Notes under the pieces: generated by a model
The model's database searches: none
Told to the model about the DNA's origin: nothing
What the model saw: the letters and a program-made list of their open reading frames with translations, nothing else
Made by a program: the position numbers and the translations under genes
Shown here: positions 14,893-21,068 of the stretch, one piece after another
Layout of the letters: each line of letters begins with the position of its first letter
Numbering within the stretch: position 1 is the stretch's first letter
Assembly: GCA_900757655.1 (NCBI GenBank)
Contig: CAAEOT010000010.1
Coordinates: forward strand, 1-21,068
Length of the DNA stretch: 21,068 bases
Direction of reading: 5' to 3'
Source: an uncultured Oscillospiraceae bacterium
GTDB taxonomy: Bacteria; Bacillota; Clostridia; Oscillospirales; Oscillospiraceae

Positions 14893-15747
14893 ATGAGCGG
14901 TAAACTGGAACAGCGCATTCAAAGCGCGCATTTGACGCGGACGGAAAAGGTCATCGCGGATTATTTTCTCGAGCACAGCGGCTCGCTATATTTTTTAACG
15001 GCCAAGGACATCGCGCTTGCGCTCGGCGTGAGCGACACCTCGGTCATCCGCCTGTGCCGCACACTGGGCTACCGCGGCTTCCGTGAGCTGCAGGAGAGCC
15101 TGCGCAGCGAGCTCTCACAGGTCATCGAGCGTGAAAAATACGTCATCCCGCAGCATCAGGTGCCGGACAAATTGCAAAAGTATCAGGACCTGAGCTCGTT
15201 TCAGTGCCTGCAGTTCGCCGTAGACTGTCTGCAGGAGACTTACCGCAAGAACGACCCGGAAAAATACGGGCAGATCGTGCGCATTCTGCTCGAGAGTGAG
15301 CACATTTTTGTCTCCGGCTTCCGCGGTCTGGCGGGGCCGGCGCGGCACCTGGGCGTGCTGCTGTCGCAGTATACCCGGCACGTGGAGTATTTCTGCGACG
15401 CAGACACCCGCTGCGTGGAAAAGCTGCTCGACTACGGCCCGCACGACTGTGTGATCCTGCTCGGTGCCGAGCGCTACTCGCGCATGACTTGCGTGCTGGC
15501 CGAGATGGCGCACAACGCCGGCTGCCGGCTGATCGTCATCACCGACAAGCTCACCGCGCCCTTCGCCGGCGACGCGGACATCGTGCTGCTTGCCGACCTC
15601 TCCAGCCCAACGCCCACGAATTCCTACATCGGGGTGAACTTCCTCATTGAGGTCATCGCCTTTGAGTTCAGCCGCGCGCTCGGCGTGTATCCGCAGCAGC
15701 GGCTGTCCCGGCTGGACGCTTACCTGTCCGAGCTGCAGCTGTACTGA
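14893..15747 (+). CDS. MurR/RpiR-family transcriptional regulator with SIS domain
   Basis: A 284-residue regulator. The N-terminal RpiR helix-turn-helix spans about residues 1-75 (LTRTEKVIADYFLEHSGSLY, then TAKDIALALGVSDTSVIRLCRTLGYRGFREL). The C-terminal SIS domain, from about residue 130 (IFVSGFRGLAGPARHLGVLL to VILLGAERYSR and LIVITDK), would bind a phosphorylated sugar or similar effector. ATG 14893 is used because the extended frame to 14797 runs through the promoter; GGATGGTG gives a modest ribosome site. Divergence from the antiporter-aminotransferase pair, together with shared half-sites at both promoters, suggests it controls that pair and itself. The effector is unknown. Confidence 0.9.
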   Translation: MSGKLEQRIQSAHLTRTEKVIADYFLEHSGSLYFLTAKDIALALGVSDTSVIRLCRTLGYRGFRELQESLRSELSQVIEREKYVIPQHQVPDKLQKYQDLSSFQCLQFAVDCLQETYRKNDPEKYGQIVRILLESEHIFVSGFRGLAGPARHLGVLLSQYTRHVEYFCDADTRCVEKLLDYGPHDCVILLGAERYSRMTCVLAEMAHNAGCRLIVITDKLTAPFAGDADIVLLADLSSPTPTNSYIGVNFLIEVIAFEFSRALGVYPQQRLSRLDAYLSELQLY

Positions 15748-15764
15748 CCGGTGGCCAAAAAGCA

Positions 15765-15793
15765 TTGCATTCGCGGATATTTTTCGTTATAAT
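15765..15793 (+). promoter_or_regulatory. Promoter of the EFR1-type ferredoxin gene
   Basis: -35 TTGCAT (15765-15770), 17-bp spacer, perfect -10 TATAAT (15788-15793), 31 bp before the start codon. It begins 18 bp after the preceding stop, so this gene has its own transcription start. Confidence 0.75.
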
Positions 15794-15823
15794 ACAGGCA
15801 ATCTGAAATTGGGAGGCCATGCC

Positions 15824-16585
15824 ATGCATCCGCGCAACCTGCACCTGTATTTCTTCAGCCCCACGGGCGGCACGCAGCATGTCGCCGGGCTCTTCGCAGA
15901 AAACCTGAACGCCGCCGATGCCTGCACCGACATCACCGTCTGCGCCGAGGCAAAGACGTTTTCTGCCGATGACTGTCTGCTCGTGTTCTTCCCGGTCTAC
16001 GGCGGCCGCGTACCCGGGCCGTGCCTCGCGCGCGTGCGCGCCCTGCGCGGGGCGGACACCCCGGCCGTGCTTGTAGCCGTATTCGGCAACCGCGCCGTGG
16101 ACGACGCCCTGCTCGAAATGCGCGACACGCTCGCCCCGCTGGGCTTTCGCGTGATCGCGGCGGCGGAGGTCATTGCGCCGCACTCGGTCAATACCGACAT
16201 CGCCGCCGGCCGGCCGGACGCGTCCGACCGCGCAAAGATCGCAGAATTCTGCACGCAGTTGAAATCCCGCATCACCGCCGACGCCCCGGCCGAGATCACC
16301 GTGCCCGGCAGCCCGAACTACCGCGCCTACAACGGTCTGCCGCTTAAGCCGACCGGCGGCCTGCGCTGCATCCGCTGCGGCCTGTGCGCGGACAACTGCC
16401 CCGCCGGTGCCATCCCGAAGGACGCGCCGCAGAAGGTGGACAAGGCCAAGTGCATCTCCTGTCTGCGCTGCATCCAGATCTGCCCGCAGTCCGGGCGCAG
16501 CGTGCCGTTGCCGCTGCGGCTGGCCGCAGCCGCCACGGTGAAAAAATACTGCACCGGACGCAAGGAACCAAAATTCTATCTATAA
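15824..16585 (+). CDS. EFR1-type flavodoxin-ferredoxin fusion protein
   Basis: A 253-residue soluble electron carrier. The N-terminus is flavodoxin-like: FFSPTGGTQHVA, about residues 8-19, is the FMN phosphate-binding loop, followed by LLVFFPVYGGRVPGP. The C-terminus holds two 4Fe-4S motifs, CIRCGLCADNCPAGAI and CISCLRCIQICP, with all eight cysteines present. Such proteins are common in anaerobic Clostridia and move low-potential electrons; partners are not evident here. ATG 15824 is preferred, with GGGAGG (15811-15816) 7 bp upstream. It has its own promoter and is followed by a strong terminator, so it is probably monocistronic. Confidence 0.9.
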   Translation: MHPRNLHLYFFSPTGGTQHVAGLFAENLNAADACTDITVCAEAKTFSADDCLLVFFPVYGGRVPGPCLARVRALRGADTPAVLVAVFGNRAVDDALLEMRDTLAPLGFRVIAAAEVIAPHSVNTDIAAGRPDASDRAKIAEFCTQLKSRITADAPAEITVPGSPNYRAYNGLPLKPTGGLRCIRCGLCADNCPAGAIPKDAPQKVDKAKCISCLRCIQICPQSGRSVPLPLRLAAAATVKKYCTGRKEPKFYL

Positions 16586-16593
16586 TGTAAAAA

Positions 16594-16637
16594 TCCGCCC
16601 CGGAAGCGATCTGCTTCCGGGGCGGCGCTTTCTTGTC
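16594..16637. terminator. Bidirectional intrinsic terminator
   Basis: 13-bp stem (16595-16607 with 16613-16625), loop GATCT, followed by CGCTTTCTTGTCTTGTTG on the plus strand and ATTTTTAC on the minus strand. It separates the convergent ferredoxin and XRE genes. Confidence 0.88.
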
Positions 16638-16643
16638 TTGTTG

Positions 16644-16904
16644 TCAGGCTTCGGCGTCGTCCGCCGTGTCGAGCCCCGCGAAGAAGGCATCAAACGGACA
16701 ACCGTAGAGCTTTTTGAGCGCGAGCAGCACGCTCACGCGCACATTGCGCTCGCCCGCTTCGTATTTGGCATAGGTCGTGCGGCCAATGTCGCAGCCGCGG
16801 CGCTGCAGCTCGGCGCACAGCTTCTCCTGCGAGAGTCCGCTGGCATTGCGCAGACGGCGCAGATTGTCGCCCAAGGCGCGGTCCCGCCGTAATTTCTGCT
16901 CCAT
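16644..16904 (-). CDS. Small XRE-family helix-turn-helix regulator
   Basis: An 86-residue single-domain DNA-binding protein. The helix-turn-helix core LGDNLRRLRNASGLSQEKLC, then GRTTYAKYEAGERNVRVSVLLALKKLYG, is typical of XRE/Cro-like proteins. The start at 16904 (MEQKLRRD) is preferred because GGTGAG precedes it; a start at 16925 would add seven residues without a good ribosome site. An inverted repeat of two 15-bp arms lies directly upstream and is a candidate autoregulatory site. The next upstream genes on this strand are the copper-ATPase pair, but a link to them is only positional. Confidence 0.85.
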   Translation of the reverse strand: MEQKLRRDRALGDNLRRLRNASGLSQEKLCAELQRRGCDIGRTTYAKYEAGERNVRVSVLLALKKLYGCPFDAFFAGLDTADDAEA

Positions 16905-16924
16905 TTTCTCACCACCGCACAGCA

Positions 16925-17005
16925 TTTTCTGACCAATATGGGCACAGCTGCCCTTATTTTATGCGGCAGCCGCCGCAAAAGCTGTCCGCAATACTGGTCA
17001 GAAAA
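16925..17005. promoter_or_regulatory. Widely spaced inverted repeat upstream of the XRE gene
   Basis: Arm TTTTCTGACCAATAT (16925-16939) and its near complement ATACTGGTCAGAAAA (16991-17005), 14 of 15 matching, flank 51 bp. The interval contains two further small hairpins (16940-16953 and 16962-16977) and a minus-strand -10-like TAAAAT (16961-16956). No matching -35 is visible. It may be two operator sites for the XRE protein. Confidence 0.5.
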
Positions 17006-17017
17006 AAGGTATGTCCC

Positions 17018-17311
17018 TCACCCCTCCGGCCCGCGTCCGAGGGCGCTTTTGAGCGCGTTGCGCAGCGGGTTCGACCCCGGCGCGCCTTTTTCACAGGCGG
17101 GGTAACCGCAATCTGCAAGCACGCGGCGCAGCTCCGCCTCGGTGACGATCTGTGGGTCATAGCGCACGGTCAGCTCCGCGCGCCAGAACGACACCGCCGC
17201 GTCGAGCACGCCGCGCGTGTGCAGCAGGTCGTCCACGATCCACTCCGGACACTGGCGGCAGTAGATGCCGCGGACATGCGTCGTCAGAACCTTTTCTTCC
17301 ACGGGAAACAT
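17018..17311 (-). CDS. Heavy-metal-associated (HMA-like) domain protein
   Basis: A short protein of up to 97 residues resembling a ferredoxin-like metallochaperone (HMA) domain: VRGIYCRQCPEWIVDDLL with a C-x-x-C pair (C18, C21), a central LTVRYDP strand and a LADCGYPA end, followed by a basic tail. HMA domains pass Cu+ or similar metals to P1B ATPases, and this gene overlaps the 3' end of such an ATPase by 28 bp. Translation is probably coupled: ATG 17311 is only 2 bp from GGAG, whereas a GTG at 17302 has an 11-bp spacing, so the exact start is uncertain. The usual metal-binding motif reads M-x-C-x-x-C; the residue two before C18 is Ile here. Confidence 0.75.
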   Translation of the reverse strand: MFPVEEKVLTTHVRGIYCRQCPEWIVDDLLHTRGVLDAAVSFWRAELTVRYDPQIVTEAELRRVLADCGYPACEKGAPGSNPLRNALKSALGRGPEG

Positions 17312-19650
17312 CTCTCCTTTTTGCCGGTGTCCTTAAGCCGCAGCGAGTGCATGAGCACGCCGATCGAGCTGGCCGACATGGCCGTGGCACAGATCGACGG
17401 ATGCAGCACACCGAGCGCCGCGACCGGGATGCTGACGAGGTTATAAAACAGCGCCCACGTCAGGTTCTGGCGGATGGTGCGGATGGTCGCGCGCGAGATG
17501 TCAAACAGCTCCGGCAGCTTCTCGAGGTTGCCGGACGGCAGCAGGATGCCCGCCGACTCGATGGCGATGTCCGATCCGCCGCCCATGGCGACCGCGCAGT
17601 CCGCCACGGCGAGCGCCGGCGTGTCATTGATGCCGTCACCGACCATGCAGACCGTTTTCCCCTGCGCGCGCAGGCGCTCGATGGCGGCAGCCTTCTCGTC
17701 CGGCCGCGCCTCGGAGAGCGCGTGGTCGATGCCGACCTCGGCAGCAATGGCCTCGGCCGTGCGGGCGTGGTCGCCCGTCATCATCCAGACCTCCTTGCCC
17801 GCCGCCTTGAGCTGCGCGACGACGGCGGCCGCCTCGGTCTTGCGCGTGTCGGCGATGCCGAGCGTGCCGAGCACGATGCCGTCACGTGCGACACACAGCT
17901 CCGTCTTGGCCTGCACGCGCAGATCCGGCAGCGCGGTGAGCGAGGCTGTGTCGATGCCCAGCTCATTGAGCCACGTCCGGCTGCCGCAGACGACGGCCGC
18001 GCCCGCGACCGTGCCGCGCACGCCGCGGCCGAGTTCATAGGAAAAGTCCTCCGCCTGCGGCAGCGGCGCGTCGGACTGCTGCTGCGCATACGCCGTGACG
18101 GCGCGCGCCAGCGGGTGGTCCGAGCACTGCTCGAGCGCGGCGGCGAGCCGCACGAGCGTCTCCGACTGCACGGTGCCGCACGGGCAGACGTCCGTGAGCG
18201 CAGGCGCGCCGTTTGTGAGCGTGCCGGTCTTGTCAAAGACGACGCAGTCGGCCTTGTAGGCGTTTTCGAGCTCCGCGCCGCTCTTGAAGAGAATGCCGTG
18301 CTCCGCCGCGCGGCCGGAGCCGACCATGAGCCCCGTCGGCGTGGCGAGGCCGAGCGCGCACGGACACGCGACCGAGAGCACATCGCAGCAGGTGAGCAGC
18401 GCGCGCTCGAGATTGCGCGGCGCGATGCGCCGGTACCAGACGAGGAACGTCAGCGCCGCCGCACCGATGACACCCGGCACGAACCAGCGCGCAACCTTGT
18501 CGGCAAAGCGCTGCACGGGCGCTTTTTCACACTGGGCCTGCCGCACGATCTGGATGATCTGCTCGAGCACGGACGCCTTGCCCAGCGCCTCGGCCGAAAC
18601 GATGGCAGCGCCCGAGCGGCTGAGGCTGCCGCCGATGACCTTGTCGCCGGGGGCCTTGTCCACCGGCATGCTCTCGCCGGTGAGCATGGACTCGTCGACC
18701 GCGCACCGGCCGCTGACGATCGTCCCGTCGACCGGCACGCGCTCGCCGGGGCGGATGCGTACCCGGTCGTGCTCCGCGATCTGGTCGACCGGCAGCTCGA
18801 CAAACGTGTCCCCGCGCTGCACCATGGCCGTGCGCGGCTGCAGATGCATGAGCCTGCGGATGGCGGAGTTGGCCTCCCCGGCCGCGACCTGCTCCATATA
18901 CTTGCCGAAGAGGATGAGCGAGAGCAGCACCCCGTCGGACGCAAAGTAGAGCTTGTAGCTCGTGCGCGGCGTGAACGTTACGTAAGCGCTGTAGAGATAG
19001 ATGAGCGTGGACGAGAGCGAGACGAGGAAATCCATGCCGAACGTGCGGTTGCGCGCTCCCCTCCACGCACTCTTGTAAAAATACCGCCCGGGACCGAACT
19101 GCAGCGCCGTTCCGGCCAGGAACTGCAGCTTCGGGTGCATCTCGAGCATGAGAGGCGCCGTACAGCAGGCCGAGGTCACGAGCGTTTTGAGCAGGTCCAT
19201 GCGCTTTTCGATCTCCTGATCCGCGTCGCCGCCGCGCAGCTCGCCGAGCGCGACGGCGCAGCCCGCGTCCGCGCAGGCGGCAGCAAGGTCGCGCCCGTCC
19301 ACGCCGATGGGCCAGAGGTATGCCGTGAGCGTGCCGTCCGCCTGCACTGCCGCATCCTTGACGCCGAACACCACGCGCAGCGCGTCCGCCGCGGCGGCAG
19401 TCTTGGCCGCATCCGCCTCCGCCGGGAGCAGATCCTGCTCTTCGACAGGCACGCGAAAGCCCGCGCGTTTGACCCGCGCCGCGATTGCGGCGAGATCGGT
19501 CACGCCCTCGTCGTAGGTGATGAGCGCCGACGCGGCGGTATAGTTCACCGCCGCGCGCTGCACGCCGGGCAGCTTTTCCAGCGCACGGTCCAGCCGTGCC
19601 ACGCACGCGGCGCACTCCATGTCCAGAATTCTCAGCGAAATGTCTTTCAT
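17284..19650 (-). CDS. copA: Copper-type P1B ATPase
   Basis: A 788-residue heavy-metal transporting ATPase of the cytoplasmic membrane, probably exporting Cu+. It has an N-terminal HMA domain (MECAACV, C13 and C16), an additional degenerate HMA-like region without cysteines, then the ATPase core: TGES in SMLTGESMPVDK (321-332), the transmembrane metal-binding CPC at 429-431 in VACPCALGLATPTG, phosphorylation motif DKTGT with D473, HP at 512-513 and GDGIND from 671. The C-terminal helices carry YN (736-737) and MSASS; the family's final N-x-L-R-L reads HSLRL here. All catalytic motifs are intact. A strong terminator lies only 18 bp upstream of the start, so expression may depend on read-through. 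Confidence 0.93.
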   Translation of the reverse strand: MKDISLRILDMECAACVARLDRALEKLPGVQRAAVNYTAASALITYDEGVTDLAAIAARVKRAGFRVPVEEQDLLPAEADAAKTAAAADALRVVFGVKDAAVQADGTLTAYLWPIGVDGRDLAAACADAGCAVALGELRGGDADQEIEKRMDLLKTLVTSACCTAPLMLEMHPKLQFLAGTALQFGPGRYFYKSAWRGARNRTFGMDFLVSLSSTLIYLYSAYVTFTPRTSYKLYFASDGVLLSLILFGKYMEQVAAGEANSAIRRLMHLQPRTAMVQRGDTFVELPVDQIAEHDRVRIRPGERVPVDGTIVSGRCAVDESMLTGESMPVDKAPGDKVIGGSLSRSGAAIVSAEALGKASVLEQIIQIVRQAQCEKAPVQRFADKVARWFVPGVIGAAALTFLVWYRRIAPRNLERALLTCCDVLSVACPCALGLATPTGLMVGSGRAAEHGILFKSGAELENAYKADCVVFDKTGTLTNGAPALTDVCPCGTVQSETLVRLAAALEQCSDHPLARAVTAYAQQQSDAPLPQAEDFSYELGRGVRGTVAGAAVVCGSRTWLNELGIDTASLTALPDLRVQAKTELCVARDGIVLGTLGIADTRKTEAAAVVAQLKAAGKEVWMMTGDHARTAEAIAAEVGIDHALSEARPDEKAAAIERLRAQGKTVCMVGDGINDTPALAVADCAVAMGGGSDIAIESAGILLPSGNLEKLPELFDISRATIRTIRQNLTWALFYNLVSIPVAALGVLHPSICATAMSASSIGVLMHSLRLKDTGKKERCFPWKKRF

Positions 19651-19667
19651 TTGCTTGCCCCCAAGTC

Positions 19668-19696
19668 AAAAAAGGGAGCGCACAGCCGGCGCTCCC
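19668..19696 (-). terminator. Terminator or attenuator immediately upstream of copA
   Basis: 8-bp stem GGGAGCGC (19674-19681) with GCGCTCCC (19689-19696), 7-nt loop, followed on the minus strand by TTTTTT (19673-19668). It lies between the small membrane protein gene and copA, leaving only 17 bp before the copA ATG, too little for a promoter. Confidence 0.85.
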
Positions 19697-19707
19697 TCTC
19701 CATAAAA

Positions 19708-20232
19708 TCAGGCCTCCTCGCCCGCTTCCAGCAGGTTCTGCTTGAATTCCCTGCGCTTTTTGATTGCCGTCATGCACGCCGGGATGGCCACGGCGGGCAG
19801 GTCGAGCAGCAGCGCCCAGTCGATCCAGTCGATGCCCTTGATGAACTGACCCTCGTGCCACACGCCCTTGGCGAGCTTGAAGTAGTTGTAGTTCCAGGCG
19901 CCCCAAATGTCCGTCGTGGGCTTGAACAGGTGCACCTTCAAAAACGCCGCACTCGTGACGATGCCGTTGGCGGCGACGGTCAAAAACGAGGACGCGCGCT
20001 TGTTTTTCAGCAAAAACTCCGCCACGGTGGGCAAAACGTACACGGCCAGGTTGATGACCCAGAGCTGCAGCGGGATCTTATAGTGCCAGCGGATGGCCTG
20101 ACGGATGTGGTCGGCGTCGTGCAGCAGAGCTGCGCCGAGGATGGCCAGGTTCCATTTTTCCAGTACGGCGGCGGTCTCGTCGTCGAGGCGGGTATCCAGG
20201 AATTTTGCTTCGTCTTTCACGGACTGTGTCAT
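19708..20232 (-). CDS. Small membrane protein of unknown function with HDADH motif
   Basis: A 174-residue protein I cannot assign to a named family. Three hydrophobic segments are visible at about residues 54-75, 80-100 and 136-155. The N-terminal part contains LLHDADHIRQAI with H38, D39, D41 and H42, which could bind a metal or cofactor at the membrane face. The C-terminus is basic and then acidic (KKRREFKQNLLEAGEEA). The ATG at 20232 has GGGGAGG 7 bp upstream; the longer frame is not needed. It has a near-consensus promoter covered by a palindrome, so it is probably repressed by a TetR-like protein, and it is followed by a terminator before copA. Co-function with copA is only positional. 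Confidence 0.8.
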   Translation of the reverse strand: MTQSVKDEAKFLDTRLDDETAAVLEKWNLAILGAALLHDADHIRQAIRWHYKIPLQLWVINLAVYVLPTVAEFLLKNKRASSFLTVAANGIVTSAAFLKVHLFKPTTDIWGAWNYNYFKLAKGVWHEGQFIKGIDWIDWALLLDLPAVAIPACMTAIKKRREFKQNLLEAGEEA

Positions 20233-20272
20233 GGTATTTCCTCCCCTTGATCGAATCAATATGTACCCAGGT

Positions 20273-20326
20273 TTTTGTTTACCATCTGGTCAACAAAAAA
20301 GTAGCACATCCCGCCCGGAATGTCAA
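20273..20326 (-). promoter_or_regulatory. Promoter with TetR-like operator
   Basis: On the minus strand: -35 TTGACA (20326-20321), 17-bp spacer, -10 TACTTT (20303-20298). Directly after the -10 lies a near-perfect palindrome, TTTTGTTTACC (20273-20283), 4 bp, GGTCAACAAAA (20288-20298), with one mismatched position pair. Its size and placement over the start site fit a TetR-family operator. Confidence 0.75.
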
Positions 20327-20372
20327 GACGCTGACAGAGAAAACTGGAAATTTTCTTTGTGCCGCCGAAAAC

Positions 20373-20406
20373 GAGCAAGGGCTCCGGTTTTCCGGAGCCC
20401 TTGCTC
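20373..20406 (-). terminator. Terminator after the NifX-like gene
   Basis: Perfect 15-bp stem (20373-20387 with 20392-20406) and 4-nt loop, followed on the minus strand by GTTTTCGG. It ends the gene stopping at 20420. Confidence 0.8.
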
Positions 20407-20419
20407 AATGCCGTTGCCA

Positions 20420-20821
20420 TCAACTGTGGCAGCCGTGTTCACCGCAGCCGTGCTCGCCGCAGGTGTGGCCCGCGCCGTGCGCGTGGTCGTGATGATCGCA
20501 GCGCGCCTCGGGATCATAGCCGAGCGAGCCGTCGAGCAACGCCTGCACCGCCGCGTCCGCGCTGCCGCTCACGCCGCCGTAAAACCGGATGCCCGCCTCC
20601 GTGAGCGCCGACTGCGCGCCGCCGCCAATGCCGCCGCAAATGACCGCATCGGCGTGATGCGCCACGAGGAAGCCCGCCAGCGCGCCGTGGCCGCTGCCGT
20701 TCGTGGACACGACGGCCGTCGCCGTGACAGCGCCGCCGTCGACGTCATAAAACTTAAACGCCTCCGAGCGGCCAAAGTGCTGAAAAATGTTTCCGTTTTC
20801 ATAAGGGATCGCAATACGCAT
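20420..20821 (-). CDS. NifX/NifB-type FeMo-cofactor-binding domain protein
   Basis: A 133-residue protein with the dinitrogenase iron-molybdenum cofactor domain: N-terminal MRIAIPYENGNIFQHFGRSE, central VICGGIGGGAQSALTEAGI and YGGVSGSADAAVQALLDG. Stand-alone members are common in anaerobes without nitrogenase and are thought to bind or carry iron-sulfur or other metal clusters. The last 25 or so residues are rich in His and Cys (CDHHDHAHGAGHTCGEHGC and more), an added metal-binding tail. The start has GAGGAG about 10 bp upstream. It lies 6 bp after the stop of the upstream kinase gene on the same strand and is probably co-transcribed with it; the metal is not known. Confidence 0.88.
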   Translation of the reverse strand: MRIAIPYENGNIFQHFGRSEAFKFYDVDGGAVTATAVVSTNGSGHGALAGFLVAHHADAVICGGIGGGAQSALTEAGIRFYGGVSGSADAAVQALLDGSLGYDPEARCDHHDHAHGAGHTCGEHGCGEHGCHS

Positions 20822-20827
20822 ATAAAA

Positions 20828-21068
20828 TTAGCTCCTCTCTGCTATTTTTTCTGGATTTACGACTGGGTCGGGTGCAGCCTTGAGCATGAGCGTGACGGCG
20901 TAGTCACCGCCCGGCTCCAGTTCGTGCCGGAAGCTGCCGTCATACTTCTGCGCCAGGCCGCTCAGCACACGAAAGCCCACGCCGCGCTCCAGCTCCGGAA
21001 TGCGCCGCGGCTTTGCCGCTGCAGGCTCACCGCGCACCGGGTTGCGCTCGTGAATGACGAGGTACCCC
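20828..21068 (-). CDS. GHKL sensor histidine kinase, C-terminal part (runs off the window)
   Basis: The last 79 codons of a gene whose 5' part lies beyond the window edge. The visible part resembles the end of a GHKL-type ATPase domain of the AgrC/LytS-like sensor kinases: YLVIHERNP, then GVGFRVLSGLAQKYDGSF (the glycine-rich G box and the following helix) and a final DYAVTLMLKA strand. Such kinases phosphorylate a LytTR-type response regulator; none is visible here. The frame continues open to the edge with no start, so a short start at the GTG 21037 is not credible. Assignment is moderate because only this fragment can be seen. Confidence 0.62.
   Translation of the reverse strand, partial: GYLVIHERNPVRGEPAAAKPRRIPELERGVGFRVLSGLAQKYDGSFRHELEPGGDYAVTLMLKAAPDPVVNPEKIAERS

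Noticed and set aside
17152..20250. A plus-strand frame of over 1000 codons opposite copA
   Set aside because: It is a GC-rich antisense shadow. The minus strand carries a complete P1B ATPase with all motifs, and the plus frame has no recognisable domain or ribosome site.

Overview
The window (about 21 kb, GC-rich, with strong AGGAGG-type ribosome binding sites) looks like a chromosomal segment of a high-GC Clostridia bacterium, most likely Oscillospiraceae/Ruminococcaceae. This rests on gene content (GPH sugar symporter, EFR1-type flavodoxin/ferredoxin, RpiR regulator, NifX-like FeMo-co domain protein, GHKL kinase) and base composition; the species cannot be named from sequence alone.

Layout. 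1-852: the C-terminal part of a GPH sugar transporter (minus) lies head to head with an unrecognised short reading frame (plus); they meet at an 8-bp palindrome and look like two gene remnants at a rearrangement junction. 853-1294: gene-poor regulatory region with two hairpin terminators, a CRISPR-repeat-like guide RNA on the minus strand, and the cas promoter. 1295-9114: complete type I-C CRISPR-Cas operon in the order cas3-cas5c-cas8c(with internal cas11c)-cas7c-cas4-cas1-cas2, tightly packed or overlapping. 9115-9304 leader; 9305-10947 array of 25 repeats and 24 spacers. 10948-11242: hairpins and a possible micro-ORF. 11243-14688 (minus): TetR-type regulator, class V aminotransferase and NhaC-type Na+/H+ antiporter. 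14893-16585 (plus): RpiR regulator divergent from the antiporter, then an EFR1-type flavodoxin/ferredoxin protein. 16644-21068 (minus): XRE regulator, HMA-like protein, copper-type P1B ATPase, small membrane protein, NifX/FeMo-co-domain protein and the C-terminus of a GHKL sensor kinase running off the window.

Most notable is a crRNA-like element upstream of cas3 (minus strand, about 1031 to 933). It has the same architecture as the array repeat: 5' GT, stem, GCAC loop, stem and an 11-nt handle ending GGATTGAAAT. Its stem is entirely different in sequence but still fully paired. The sequence directly after the handle matches, at 16 of 17 positions, a site just upstream of the cas -35 box. That site is preceded by TTC, the known I-C PAM, and the only mismatch is at guide position 6, which type I Cascade does not read. 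The element has its own promoter placed to start transcription at the first repeat base. This is the layout of a CreR-type cas-regulating RNA: Cascade loaded with this guide would bind but not destroy the cas promoter, tying cas expression to Cascade and crRNA levels.

A second notable feature is a clean repeat switch in the array: repeats 1-13 (leader side) carry a G-to-A change that breaks one stem pair, while repeats 14-25 have the perfect stem, recording the point at which a mutated leader repeat began to be copied.
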